The notes below the pieces were generated by a model. That model saw only the letters and a list, made by a program, of their open reading frames with translations, searched no databases and was not told where the DNA came from. The translations under genes were made by a program, and so were the position numbers. A DNA stretch of 55,034 nucleotides from an uncultured Eubacteriales bacterium (GTDB taxonomy: Bacteria; Bacillota; Clostridia; Monoglobales; Monoglobaceae): contig URAN01000015.1 in the NCBI GenBank assembly GCA_900545865.1, positions 1-55,034 of the forward strand, written 5' to 3'. Below, piece by piece: positions 42,479-51,317 of the stretch (positions are counted from its first letter, which is position 1; the number at the start of each line of letters is the position of its first letter).

Positions 42479-43291
42479 ATGATATATCAGCCGTTATTAA
42501 GTAACAGTAATCCGTATATAGTTCGGAAAAGCTGCATTTCTTCTTGTGCTGCGCATCTGCATCATGAAATTGAAATATTGTATTGTATCGAAGGTCATAT
42601 TGACTTGATTTTAAACGGAATAAAATATGAACTGTTTCCCGGCGATGCCGCAATTATCGGAAGTATGGTTGCGCATGAGATTATACATAAAAAAAAGAGC
42701 GGCGTTTTTCTTGTTATAGAATTCGGGCCATTGTTTTTGAAGGAAAATTTTAAATATATATCACTTATCAACATTGAACATCCAATTATACACACAACCA
42801 ACCGAGAAAGTACGTTTTGCCGCGATTTTGCCACAGTGCTGGAAAAATTGGTTGAATTATGTGATACCGCCGATATAGCTTCAAATCTAAGCACAACCGG
42901 GAATTTATATCAATTATCTTCCTATATGATATCACATTATGGGAACTCAGAGGATTTAAAACAAAGCAGTTATAAGTTCAGAATAGAAAATGTGCTTGAA
43001 TTAATTTATTATCAGTATCAAACGCCGATAACAATAGAAGATGCTGCGAAAATATCCGGGTATTCAAAAAGTAATTTCTGCCGTAATTTTAAGCTTGCCA
43101 CCGGGATGAGCTTTCATTGCTATCTCACCCAATACCGTATAAGCAGTTCATTTTACCTTTTACGCAATACTGACTATCCGATAACGGTAATCGCCGAAAA
43201 TGTAGGATTTAACGATACACGTTCTTTTTGCAGAGCATTCAAAAGTATTACCGGCATTACCGCTACACAATACAGAACTGAACATAGCTGA
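42479..43291 (+). CDS. AraC family transcriptional regulator with cupin domain
   Basis: A 270-residue regulator: a cupin domain (HHEIEILYCIEGHIDLILNG, LFPGDAAIIGSMVAHEI) and an AraC-type DNA-binding end (TIEDAAKISGYSKSNFCRNF, then YPITVIAENVGFNDTRSFCR). ATG 42479 follows GGAGGTGAG. It is just downstream of the broken beta-mannosidase and may have regulated it. Its stop is six bases from the stop of the convergent AraC gene. Confidence 0.92.
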   Translation: MIYQPLLSNSNPYIVRKSCISSCAAHLHHEIEILYCIEGHIDLILNGIKYELFPGDAAIIGSMVAHEIIHKKKSGVFLVIEFGPLFLKENFKYISLINIEHPIIHTTNRESTFCRDFATVLEKLVELCDTADIASNLSTTGNLYQLSSYMISHYGNSEDLKQSSYKFRIENVLELIYYQYQTPITIEDAAKISGYSKSNFCRNFKLATGMSFHCYLTQYRISSSFYLLRNTDYPITVIAENVGFNDTRSFCRAFKSITGITATQYRTEHS

Positions 43292-43297
43292 ACATAA

Positions 43298-44107
43298 CTA
43301 CACGTGACTGCCACCGGACTTTGTTCTTGCGCGGTAGTCACTCGGTGAAATCCCTTTCTTTTTTGAAAAAAATTTTGAAAACCCCTGCACATCAAAATAT
43401 CCCAGACTTTCTGCTATACGGCTGACAGACAATGTTGTGTCTTTTAACATTTTTTGTGCCAATTTAAGCTTGTATTCGTCTATACATTGCTTAGGACTTA
43501 TGCCCGTACCAGACTTGAAAATTTTAAACAAATACGGCTGTGATACTCCGAGGTAATCAATAACGTCTTTCACTGATACACCGTTGTATATATTTAGTTC
43601 AATGTAATTTTTTGCTAAATTAATATACATATCTGCATTTGATATAGTCTTTAAAGTATTATTTTTCGTATGTTGGTTGAAAATTTTCAAATACATTTCA
43701 AGCACTTCGGATGAACGAAATGTTTTACCGTTATTTTCAATAATATATTCTGCTGTTTTTCTAACTTCATCAATACAATCATAGTTGAACACCGATGTTT
43801 TTATATCAGCATCATAAAAATCAAAAACCGAATCCATCACAACATCATCAACTATAACCCACAAAAATTCCCATGGCTCATCTGAATCAGATTCATAAAC
43901 ATCGGTTTTCCCCGGACGAATCAGAAATCCCTGTCCTTTTTTTACGGTATTTGAATTGATTGTACCCTTTCCCGAAATAACATAGTGTATGATATAATAT
44001 CCATGTATTGCAGGTCCGAAATGAGTCACCTTCGGATCCTTTGCATATCCGATTTGAGTAATATCAAGCATCGGTAAATATCTGTCCGAATATATAATAT
44101 AACGCAT
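43298..44107 (-). CDS. AraC family transcriptional regulator divergent from the glycyl-radical operon
   Basis: A 269-residue regulator: effector domain (YVISGKGTINSNT, GFLIRPGKTDVYESD, WEFLWVIVDD) and AraC DNA-binding end (VSVKDVIDYLGVSQPYLFKI, LSVSRIAESLGYFDVQGFSK, ISPSDYRAR). ATG 44107 follows GGAGAGTG. It stands back to back with the glycyl-radical enzyme operon, and the two -35 boxes lie next to each other, which strongly suggests it controls that operon. Confidence 0.92.
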   Translation of the reverse strand: MRYIIYSDRYLPMLDITQIGYAKDPKVTHFGPAIHGYYIIHYVISGKGTINSNTVKKGQGFLIRPGKTDVYESDSDEPWEFLWVIVDDVVMDSVFDFYDADIKTSVFNYDCIDEVRKTAEYIIENNGKTFRSSEVLEMYLKIFNQHTKNNTLKTISNADMYINLAKNYIELNIYNGVSVKDVIDYLGVSQPYLFKIFKSGTGISPKQCIDEYKLKLAQKMLKDTTLSVSRIAESLGYFDVQGFSKFFSKKKGISPSDYRARTKSGGSHV

Positions 44108-44132
44108 ATTATTCACTCTCCAATTTATTATT

Positions 44133-44162
44133 ATTTTAACACATCAAGTTATGTTATGTCAA
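44133..44162 (-). promoter_or_regulatory. Promoter of the AraC gene
   Basis: On the minus strand TTGACA (44162-44157), 18 bases and TAAAAT (44138-44133). Confidence 0.65.
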
Positions 44163-44190
44163 TTGCAATATTAAAAAAATGTTGTATAAT
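44163..44190 (+). promoter_or_regulatory. Promoter of the glycyl-radical enzyme operon
   Basis: TTGCAA (44163-44168), 16 bases and TATAAT (44185-44190). Its -35 box touches that of the AraC promoter, giving the block TGTCAATTGCAA. A leader of about 150 bases follows before ATG 44348. Confidence 0.65.
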
Positions 44191-44347
44191 ATCATCATAG
44201 TTAATTAAGATAAACGAGGGAGGGAGTGTGCTGAAATCAAACAGATGCAATGTTTTTATCCATAAACTTATTATGAAACTTTTGAAATTGTAAGAAAAAC
44301 AGAGATAATAAAAGAAAAACTAAGATTATATAGGGAGATGAATTACT

Positions 44348-46327
44348 ATGATTTGTGATGAATTTAGAGATATACATGAATATGCCGCAGTCGGCGCCTT
44401 TGAAGAACCTGACAGAAGCCTATTTTACAGAAAAGCTCTCGGAATTCGCAGGTATTATGAAAATTGTACATTATTCTGTTATGACCAAAAACCGCTTTAT
44501 CCTTCCGGACAAATAAAGTATGACATGAACGTATTCCCATATTACTACAATGGATTGGGATGCAGATTTGACAATTTGGAAAAGCTGAATAAACAGCTTG
44601 CGCAAAAATTTGCAAATGATTTTTGCAGATATTCTTCAAAAATTCCGCCTGCACACAGCGTTGCTGCCGGAATGTGGTGTCACTCCATTCCAAATTATGA
44701 ACGTATATTAAAAGAGGGGTTAAACTCCTATGCTGTCAGAATAAATAGAATCAAAGACATTGATATGCGTGAAGGGTTAATGCATATTTACGAGGGAATC
44801 AAGTGTTATATACACAGATGTATCGAATATCTTATATCTGTTAATGCCGATAAAAAACTCATTAACGCATTAAAAAAGGTTCCTCTTAACAAAGCCGATA
44901 ATATCTACGAAGCGTTTGTTTCCTGGAATTTTATAATGTATTTGGACAATTGTGACAATCTCGGCTGTATTGCAAAAGGTCTTTACGAATTTTACCACGG
45001 CGAAGATGTAACAGAACTTCTTGATAATATCTATGATAATTTGGATATGAACGAAGGTTATTCGATGGCATTAGACACTGATTACAACGATTTAACAATT
45101 CAATGTCTTAAAGCCGCCAAAGGCAAAAGACGACCGATGATTGAATTATTTGTCAACAAAAATACACCCAATGAGATTTGGGACGCTGCCTTTGAACTTA
45201 TGCGCTCGCATGGCGGTCAACCGGCATTCTATAATCCTGATGTTTTATTGGGAGAATTGCGCAGCAGATTAAACGTAAGCAGCGAAGATATTAAACGCTT
45301 TTGCGGCGGCGGTTGTACAGAGAGCATGTTAGCAGGGCTTTCCAATGTTGGTTCCCTAGATGCCGGAATTAATCTTTTGCTCATACTGGAAAAAACCATA
45401 TATGAATATCTCCCCCAATCTCAAAGCTTTGACGATTTTTATACTGCTTATATCGCCGAAGTAAAAGCTGTTGTTGATGATATAACGGGAAAAATAAGCC
45501 TTTCCCAAAAAGAGCGTGCTTTATACAATCCTGTCCCCATGCGCACTCTCCTTATTGATGACCGTATAGATACAGAAACAGAATACTACCACGGAGGCGC
45601 AAGATATAAATGGAGTATCATTAATTATGCCGGTATGATCAACGTTATAGATTCCATGCTTGTTATAAAAGATTTTGTTTTTATTGACAAATCCATAAGT
45701 GCCGATGATTTATGCAGAAAGTTAAAATTCAATAATACGGAATTTTTAATACGCTGTCGCAATCATAATGATGTATTCGGGATAAATTATGCTCCCGCAG
45801 ACGAGTTTACCTATAGAATAACAACCGACATTTACTCAATGACAGATAACAAAAAGCCTTTTATAGGAACTGCTTTTTTGCCGGCATCTATACAATTTGA
45901 CAGCCAATCTTCCGCCGGAAAACATATAGGAGCAACACCTGACGGCAGACAGAGCGGCGCGCCTTTATGCGACTCGCTTGGTGCTATTTTCGGAAAAGAT
46001 AAAAACGGTCCTACCTCACTTTTAAAAAGTGTTTCATCGATTAATCTGAAAAAAGCCCTTGGAGTTCCTGTTTTCAATTTTAATATTGATGAGAATTGGA
46101 ATAATGATGTTTTAAAAGCATTAATTCTTACATATATGCAATTGGGCGGTATACAAATGCAAATCACCTGTGCTTCTGCGGCTCTTCTACATGACGCATA
46201 CAAACATCCGGATAATTATAAAAATCTTGTTGTACGTGTTGGAGGATATTCTGAATATTTTTGCAATTTGTCTGATGAACAACGATTAATGATTTTGAAC
46301 AGAACAATCCAAAACAGCGCACTGTAG
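44348..46327 (+). CDS. Short glycyl-radical enzyme of unknown substrate (PFL-like superfamily)
   Basis: A 659-residue glycyl-radical enzyme. The C-terminal radical loop is RVGGYSEYF with G633 exactly 26 residues from the end, as in pyruvate formate-lyase. The active-site loop is CGGGCTES: thiyl-radical C323 followed by E325, the CxE arrangement of dehydratases, C-N/C-S lyases and decarboxylases, not the double cysteine of pyruvate formate-lyase. The expected early block (HSIPNYERILKEGLN) occurs near residue 118, so about 100 residues that most members have before it are missing; typical enzymes have 750-850. ATG 44348 has a GGGAGATG site and no upstream frame. It is followed after 37 bases by its activase. 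The substrate cannot be assigned; the surrounding sugar genes hint at a polyol, sugar or sugar-derived compound. Confidence 0.9.
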   Translation: MICDEFRDIHEYAAVGAFEEPDRSLFYRKALGIRRYYENCTLFCYDQKPLYPSGQIKYDMNVFPYYYNGLGCRFDNLEKLNKQLAQKFANDFCRYSSKIPPAHSVAAGMWCHSIPNYERILKEGLNSYAVRINRIKDIDMREGLMHIYEGIKCYIHRCIEYLISVNADKKLINALKKVPLNKADNIYEAFVSWNFIMYLDNCDNLGCIAKGLYEFYHGEDVTELLDNIYDNLDMNEGYSMALDTDYNDLTIQCLKAAKGKRRPMIELFVNKNTPNEIWDAAFELMRSHGGQPAFYNPDVLLGELRSRLNVSSEDIKRFCGGGCTESMLAGLSNVGSLDAGINLLLILEKTIYEYLPQSQSFDDFYTAYIAEVKAVVDDITGKISLSQKERALYNPVPMRTLLIDDRIDTETEYYHGGARYKWSIINYAGMINVIDSMLVIKDFVFIDKSISADDLCRKLKFNNTEFLIRCRNHNDVFGINYAPADEFTYRITTDIYSMTDNKKPFIGTAFLPASIQFDSQSSAGKHIGATPDGRQSGAPLCDSLGAIFGKDKNGPTSLLKSVSSINLKKALGVPVFNFNIDENWNNDVLKALILTYMQLGGIQMQITCASAALLHDAYKHPDNYKNLVVRVGGYSEYFCNLSDEQRLMILNRTIQNSAL

Positions 46328-46364
46328 TCACACTGTATATATTTATTACCAAAGGAGTATACGC

Positions 46365-47261
46365 ATGAACGGAGAAATTTTTAATATACAACGGTTTTGT
46401 ATAAGTGACGGACCCGGCATACGAACCAATGTTTTTCTTAAAGGCTGTCCGTTAAACTGTGTATGGTGTCACAATCCTGAATCGCAGTCAAAAGATTCCG
46501 AGGTTATGTTCTATAAAAACAATTGTTTAGCCTGCGGAAAATGTATATACCTATGTAAAAACAACTGTCATATGTTCGAAGACGGCGTTCATGTATTTAA
46601 CCGTAAAAACTGTGTCAAATGCTTTAAGTGTACCAGCACCGATTGTCCGGCTTTAAAAAAAGTCGGACAATCGGTATCTGTTGCATATGTAATTACCGAA
46701 GTACTAAAAGATAAGCATTTTTACATTAACTCGGGAGGTGGGATTACCCTTTCGGGCGGAGAACCTCTTTTCCAGTTTGATTTTTCACTTGACATTTTAA
46801 AAAAAGCAAAAAAACACGGTTTGCACACAGCTATTGAGACAAGTGGTTTTGCGCCCACAAAACATATAAAACAAATTGCCGAATATACAGATTTATTCTT
46901 ATATGATTATAAAGAGACCTCACCGCATCTACATAAAACCTTTACCGGTGTTGATAACTTAATTATTCTGGAAAATCTCACATACTTGAATGATATTAAA
47001 AAAGACATAATTCTGCGCTGTCCCATTATCCCCGGTTACAATGACAGAAAGGATCATTTTGAAGGAATATGTAACATTTCGAACAAACTAAACAATATTC
47101 TTCGTGTTGAACTTGAACCATATCATTCCTTTGGCATAAATAAATATGCCGCTTTGTCACGCACGGAAAAAGAAATATCTCTACCTGATGATAAAGAAAA
47201 ACAATTCTACATATTTGAAATAAGCAAAAACACAAATAAACCCGTTAAATTAGTTTTTTAA
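46365..47261 (+). CDS. Glycyl-radical enzyme activating protein (radical SAM)
   Basis: A 298-residue radical SAM activase. The SAM-cluster motif is C28-x3-C32-x2-C35 (KGCPLNCVWCHNPES). An inserted ferredoxin-like segment follows with two sets of cysteines (CLACGKCIYLC and CVKCFKC), as in activases of CxE-type glycyl-radical enzymes rather than in the shorter PFL activase. GGGITLSGGEPLFQ is the SAM-binding GGE region. It abstracts the glycine hydrogen to create the radical on G633 of the partner. AAAGGAG precedes ATG 46365. A large dyad just after the stop ends the operon. Confidence 0.95.
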   Translation: MNGEIFNIQRFCISDGPGIRTNVFLKGCPLNCVWCHNPESQSKDSEVMFYKNNCLACGKCIYLCKNNCHMFEDGVHVFNRKNCVKCFKCTSTDCPALKKVGQSVSVAYVITEVLKDKHFYINSGGGITLSGGEPLFQFDFSLDILKKAKKHGLHTAIETSGFAPTKHIKQIAEYTDLFLYDYKETSPHLHKTFTGVDNLIILENLTYLNDIKKDIILRCPIIPGYNDRKDHFEGICNISNKLNNILRVELEPYHSFGINKYAALSRTEKEISLPDDKEKQFYIFEISKNTNKPVKLVF

Positions 47262-47308
47262 ATAATGTGCGGCTATTTTTCAATCCGAAAATATATCCGC
47301 ACATTATT
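47261..47308. terminator. Bidirectional terminator between convergent operons
   Basis: AATAATGTGCGG (47261-47272) pairs with CCGCACATTATT (47297-47308). The A/T-rich outer stem gives T-rich sequence on both strands. It separates the activase gene from the oppositely oriented GH20 gene. Confidence 0.75.
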
Positions 47309-47321
47309 TGTTAATAACTAT

Positions 47322-48743
47322 CTATATTTCGCTGTTATTAAATCCGCAATTTTCATACTCTCTGCCTTGGGACGATAATTTTCTTAAAATCCGAGCTGTA
47401 TTTGTAAGCAAAACACATTCGTTTGTAACTTCGCTTCCACTCCATGCTTCCGCAGCTGTCTGCGGAATAATCCTAAAATGTTCTTTAAGATACTGCCATG
47501 TTGTTCCCAAAACACCATAAAATTTCTTTGCATTAAGAGTTAATGCAGCAATGTTTTCTTTTTCATGCCACGGTGATAATAAAACATCAAATCCTTTTCC
47601 GTGCAAATATTCACTTGAAAGTATTGGTTTATTTTTATCTTTGACATAATACTGCCAATCCGCTATAATTAATTTTTTGCTGAGTTTATGTAATTTTTTA
47701 TGTGTTTCATTACACGAATCAGACGAACCGAAATACGGAAATTTATATTCGGCAGAATCTAAAAATTGATCTCCCCACACTATTCCTCTTATTCCATATC
47801 CCGCCAATTCATTTGCCAAAGAATTTAAATATTCAATCAACAAATCCGATTTATTATACTTACTGCATCTGCGACACGTAGCAAAAGAATATGCTTCATC
47901 ACATCCCAAATGAAAGTAACCGCAGTTCCCAAATAAGTTTATCAATTCTTCACGTATTTTACGGAGCAGATTTCGAGTATCCGGATTACTGATACACCAC
48001 GTCCAACCGTCAGGTTCAAAAAGACCTTGCAGTTTGGGATTCTGATCCAACACAACATGACGTCCGTACATTAACCGCGACTGTGTAGCATGTCCAAGAT
48101 GATTGAACATAGGAATAATTTTAATCCCCATTTTTTCGGCAACTTGAACCAGCGGTTTGATTTGCTTCTTTGAAAGTCCACTTTTCCACGACAATTCTTC
48201 CAACACGTCGTATTTTAAAGTTCCCCAAAATTCCAATACAATATGTGAAATCTTAAAAAAAGCGGATAATTTAATTATTTTTTCTATATATTCGAGTTCT
48301 GTTTCGGGAAATACACATATATGAATTCCCCGAAATTCGGTCGCCGACTTATCGTATATGTCGCAATTTTGTATTACAAAACGATTATCCGTTTCCCATT
48401 CAATAAGCTGTAATACCGTATAGAACGCATACAACAGTGATAATCGGTCGGAATAGTCAATGAAAACTCCGTTATCTTTTACTGCTATATGATAAACATA
48501 ATCATCGATAGAATTTTCTTCATCTGCTATTATATCCACAACCGATGTCGAAATTATCGCCATTTGTTTTTCTGTTTTTATTTTATTTATTTTTAGTTTT
48601 CCAAATCCGAATGTAAAATTCTTCCATAATTCCTCTAATATATCAATATCATCAATGCTATTACTTACTGTAAGAATAACCTCTCTGCCAAATGCAAATA
48701 ATCCATTCCGATATTCTATACTACTTGGAGCAGGAATCAACAT
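47322..48743 (-). CDS. GH20-like N-acetylhexosaminidase, last gene of a sugar-catabolic operon
   Basis: A 473-residue cytoplasmic enzyme. An N-terminal hexosaminidase alpha/beta domain (to about residue 125) is followed by a barrel that begins with EFRGIHICVFPE. The acidic pair is D282-E283 in HLGCDEAYSFATC, at the position of the GH20 general acid. A motif with further cysteines follows (CRRCSKYN). It is shorter than the GH20 at 15125 and not closely similar to it. AGGAGGT precedes ATG 48743; the gap to the oxidoreductase upstream is 14 bases. It would release a terminal (amino-)sugar that the rest of the operon metabolises. Confidence 0.8.
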   Translation of the reverse strand: MLIPAPSSIEYRNGLFAFGREVILTVSNSIDDIDILEELWKNFTFGFGKLKINKIKTEKQMAIISTSVVDIIADEENSIDDYVYHIAVKDNGVFIDYSDRLSLLYAFYTVLQLIEWETDNRFVIQNCDIYDKSATEFRGIHICVFPETELEYIEKIIKLSAFFKISHIVLEFWGTLKYDVLEELSWKSGLSKKQIKPLVQVAEKMGIKIIPMFNHLGHATQSRLMYGRHVVLDQNPKLQGLFEPDGWTWCISNPDTRNLLRKIREELINLFGNCGYFHLGCDEAYSFATCRRCSKYNKSDLLIEYLNSLANELAGYGIRGIVWGDQFLDSAEYKFPYFGSSDSCNETHKKLHKLSKKLIIADWQYYVKDKNKPILSSEYLHGKGFDVLLSPWHEKENIAALTLNAKKFYGVLGTTWQYLKEHFRIIPQTAAEAWSGSEVTNECVLLTNTARILRKLSSQGREYENCGFNNSEI

Positions 48744-48757
48744 ACCAATACCTCCTC

Positions 48758-49834
48758 TTATAATTTAATAACATTTCCGCTGGATATGCTCTCATATACG
48801 GCATTCATTGCCTCGATGGTTCTCTTATGCCATTTCAAATTTATCAGCGGAGTCTTATGGTTTCTGATGTTATCCACAAACTCATCTATCAATCCGATCC
48901 ATTCGTCAAAATAAGTGTATTGTACGGTATATCTGTCATTCGGACATCCGTTATGATATACGTTTGGGCCGAAACAATCGCTCATTATCGTTCCTTTTTC
49001 TCCGTTTATAGTTATATTTACTTCCATTCGTTTTGGGAACACTTCCCAACCCGGTGCGGGAACCTTCAGTCTTTCCTCCATTTTTGACCATGACGGGTCA
49101 AGTGAGAATATCGTTCCGTCTTTCATTCGTCCTATAACCGAAAGCATATCCTCTTCCTCAATGTCGGGACGGATATTCGGCGCAACCTCAGCATAAATGC
49201 TGTCAAAATCACTTCCGGTTATATGACGTATCATATCAAAAATATGCGGATGGTCACAAAGCGCGCCGCCGCGGAAACGATTATCGCCGTCTTTTATCGG
49301 AACTCTCTTTCCGTAACTCTTTTCAGGCACACCCTGCCACGGAAAAGCCCATACGGGCGAAAGGGTTATATTGGTTGCGTTAAACGATTTAATCTTTCCG
49401 ACCGTTTCATTTTTTATAAGCTCTTTCATTCTTGATATAACCGGATTATAGTGCATTTCAAGCTCAATTTGACATATAAGATTGTTATCATCAACCAGCT
49501 TTATCATTTCATCATACTCGTCCATGTCAAATGTAGGAATCTTCATCGACAGAATATGTATTCCTCGCTGTGCGCAAAGCTTCATCTGGCGCAAGTGTTC
49601 ACTGTTTTCACTTGCCAGCACAACAGCCTCGATTTCGGGATGAGCGTCAAGCATTTCCGTTTCGCTGTCATAACACGGAATCCCCTTTACGCTGTTCAAA
49701 AACACCTGCTTAACCTCATCGTTCGCCGTAGACACCGCCACCCAATCAAGCTTGGGATTATCCATAAGCGTCTGATAATACTTTCTTGTATGTCCGTGAG
49801 TCATACTCATCATTGCAATTTTTATAGGTTTCAT
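48758..49834 (-). CDS. Gfo/Idh/MocA family oxidoreductase
   Basis: A 358-residue NAD(P)-dependent oxidoreductase. An N-terminal Rossmann domain (KPIKIAMMSMTHGHTRKYYQ, AVVLASENSEHLRQM) lacks the classic GxGxxG, and the usual EKP is changed to MKIP, as in some divergent members. The C-terminal domain carries the catalytic-site GGALCDHPHIFDMIRHI, whose aspartate and histidine usually act on the sugar. Members oxidise sugars, often at C3, or inositols. ATG 49834 follows AGGGAGG; the longer frame starts inside the previous gene. The two-base gap to the 230-residue gene suggests coupling, perhaps a complex. Confidence 0.88.
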   Translation of the reverse strand: MKPIKIAMMSMTHGHTRKYYQTLMDNPKLDWVAVSTANDEVKQVFLNSVKGIPCYDSETEMLDAHPEIEAVVLASENSEHLRQMKLCAQRGIHILSMKIPTFDMDEYDEMIKLVDDNNLICQIELEMHYNPVISRMKELIKNETVGKIKSFNATNITLSPVWAFPWQGVPEKSYGKRVPIKDGDNRFRGGALCDHPHIFDMIRHITGSDFDSIYAEVAPNIRPDIEEEDMLSVIGRMKDGTIFSLDPSWSKMEERLKVPAPGWEVFPKRMEVNITINGEKGTIMSDCFGPNVYHNGCPNDRYTVQYTYFDEWIGLIDEFVDNIRNHKTPLINLKWHKRTIEAMNAVYESISSGNVIKL

Positions 49835-49836
49835 AA

Positions 49837-50529
49837 TTAAAGAGCCTCCCTTTCGCCGCTTTTTGCCGATTTTTTCGCAAGTTGAACCAAAGCACAAAGA
49901 TTTTTGTCATTTTCTTTGAGTTCATCAAAATTTTTATTCTGTGCCGCCGCAAACGCCGCTCTTACAACAGCCGTTTCCGCTATGCTCAAACCGAACAGTT
50001 CAAAGTCAACATCGGTATATTTTTGTTTTTTATCGCCGAACACATATATTGAATCCTGTTTAAGCTGTGCATCAACAACTATATCACACGCAATACCACG
50101 CTGTGATATTATTTCGTGTTTGTCCTTAGGCTCATCATCCTCGGAAAGGGTTGCCGAAATCTCAAACGTACAAACAATTCCGTCTTCTGTTCTTGCAATA
50201 GCGTTCAATACGTTATCGTTTTCCATAACTGCCACGGAAACAATCTTTCGTTGAAGCACATATTGGCAAATTCCGAATTCACGATATAATTCGCTATATA
50301 TATCCGCCCCCGTTGATACCGTTCTTGCAATCCTCATAACCGATATTCCGACAAGAGTTCCGCCGTTTACAATATTTTTAAGTTCCAAAAACCTTCTCTC
50401 GTACATCGGCGGAAAAATAGGAATTTCAATTCCGTCCGCTATGACGGTGTTATCATTTTTTAAAACAACCTTGCTTTCTACCGAATATTTATCGAGAAGA
50501 AAGTCCAGCTTTTCCTGTAAATTATTCAT
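49837..50529 (-). CDS. Unrecognised 230-residue protein of the sugar operon
   Basis: I do not recognise a family. The protein is soluble, with alternating strand and helix, and recalls the C-terminal alpha/beta domain of an oxidoreductase without the Rossmann part: it has IRTVSTGAD-like segments (IARTVSTGADIYSELY), a run of beta-strands (ARTEDGIVCTFEISATL) and a closing helix-rich tail. Its position two bases before the Gfo/Idh/MocA gene suggests a partner or subunit of that enzyme. No metal- or cofactor-binding motif was seen. AAAAGGAG precedes ATG 50529. Confidence 0.6.
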   Translation of the reverse strand: MNNLQEKLDFLLDKYSVESKVVLKNDNTVIADGIEIPIFPPMYERRFLELKNIVNGGTLVGISVMRIARTVSTGADIYSELYREFGICQYVLQRKIVSVAVMENDNVLNAIARTEDGIVCTFEISATLSEDDEPKDKHEIISQRGIACDIVVDAQLKQDSIYVFGDKKQKYTDVDFELFGLSIAETAVVRAAFAAAQNKNFDELKENDKNLCALVQLAKKSAKSGEREAL

Positions 50530-50557
50530 TATCTGATATACTCCTTTTCATCATTGC

Positions 50558-51313
50558 TTAAAGCATTTTTATTCTCGGCTTATATTTTTCAAGATATGCC
50601 GCGTTTTTCTCATCGCCGCCCGGGGTGTTGGCACTTGACCAAACAGGCGGCGTTATTCCTCTGTCTATACACTGTTTTACCGTTTCGATTTCCAAAAGAT
50701 GTGCAATATAAAAATCTATTATATTCGATACCGGAGCAATCGGCGTATCCAGTCCCGGAACATTTACCACTGCGTCACCGACCGGGTTAAAGTCATCAAT
50801 GCACACGTCCGCATAATCAAACAAATTCTTTTTGTTCGGATGTCGTATAAAATGGTCCTCGGGCATCTCTGTCTGCCATGCCGTACTTGAAACGGCAATT
50901 ATCTTTACGCCTCGTTTTTTCGCTTCTTCCGCTGCGTCAATAGTCGCCGGGTTTATTCCTATATTATGAAATATAATTAAAACATCATCCTCTTTTAGGT
51001 CATAATACTTTAAAATCGCACAGCCGTAATTTACCGTTCTTTCAAGTTCGAGATATTTAAGAGCCTGATTAAACACCGACAGCCCCGTTTCCATTATCGG
51101 GTTTATACACGCTAAACCGCCGGCGCGAAAGAACATCTCTCCCATACAGAGCGTGGTGTGACCGCCACCGCCGTAAACGCTGATTAGCCTATCATTTGCT
51201 ATTGCGTCACTCATCAGCTTTGCTGCTTTTTGTATGTTTTCGCCTTGTGTTTCATTTACCTGTTTAAAATTTTCCAACAATGATTCGTAATATCCAAAAT
51301 CATTTATTGCCAT
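50558..51313 (-). CDS. SIS-domain sugar isomerase-like protein
   Basis: A 251-residue SIS protein of the UPF0309-like kind. The phosphosugar-binding loops are ISVYGGGGHTTLCMGEMFFRAGG-type (near residue 45) and IIFHNIGINPATID (the usual S/T-rich loop, here altered), then VKIIAVSSTAW. It ends with WSSANTPGGDEKNAAY and PRIKML. The SIS fold isomerises or binds phosphosugars, especially amino sugars. It is paralogous to the gene at 52175, which has the same ending (PRIKHL). The unusual second loop suggests the two may form a heteromer or act on successive intermediates. Confidence 0.82.
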   Translation of the reverse strand: MAINDFGYYESLLENFKQVNETQGENIQKAAKLMSDAIANDRLISVYGGGGHTTLCMGEMFFRAGGLACINPIMETGLSVFNQALKYLELERTVNYGCAILKYYDLKEDDVLIIFHNIGINPATIDAAEEAKKRGVKIIAVSSTAWQTEMPEDHFIRHPNKKNLFDYADVCIDDFNPVGDAVVNVPGLDTPIAPVSNIIDFYIAHLLEIETVKQCIDRGITPPVWSSANTPGGDEKNAAYLEKYKPRIKML

Positions 51314-51317
51314 ATTT

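Noticed and set aside
44348..46327. Annotation as pyruvate formate-lyase
   Set aside because: The active-site loop has a single cysteine followed by x-E (GCTE) instead of adjacent cysteines, and the protein is far shorter.
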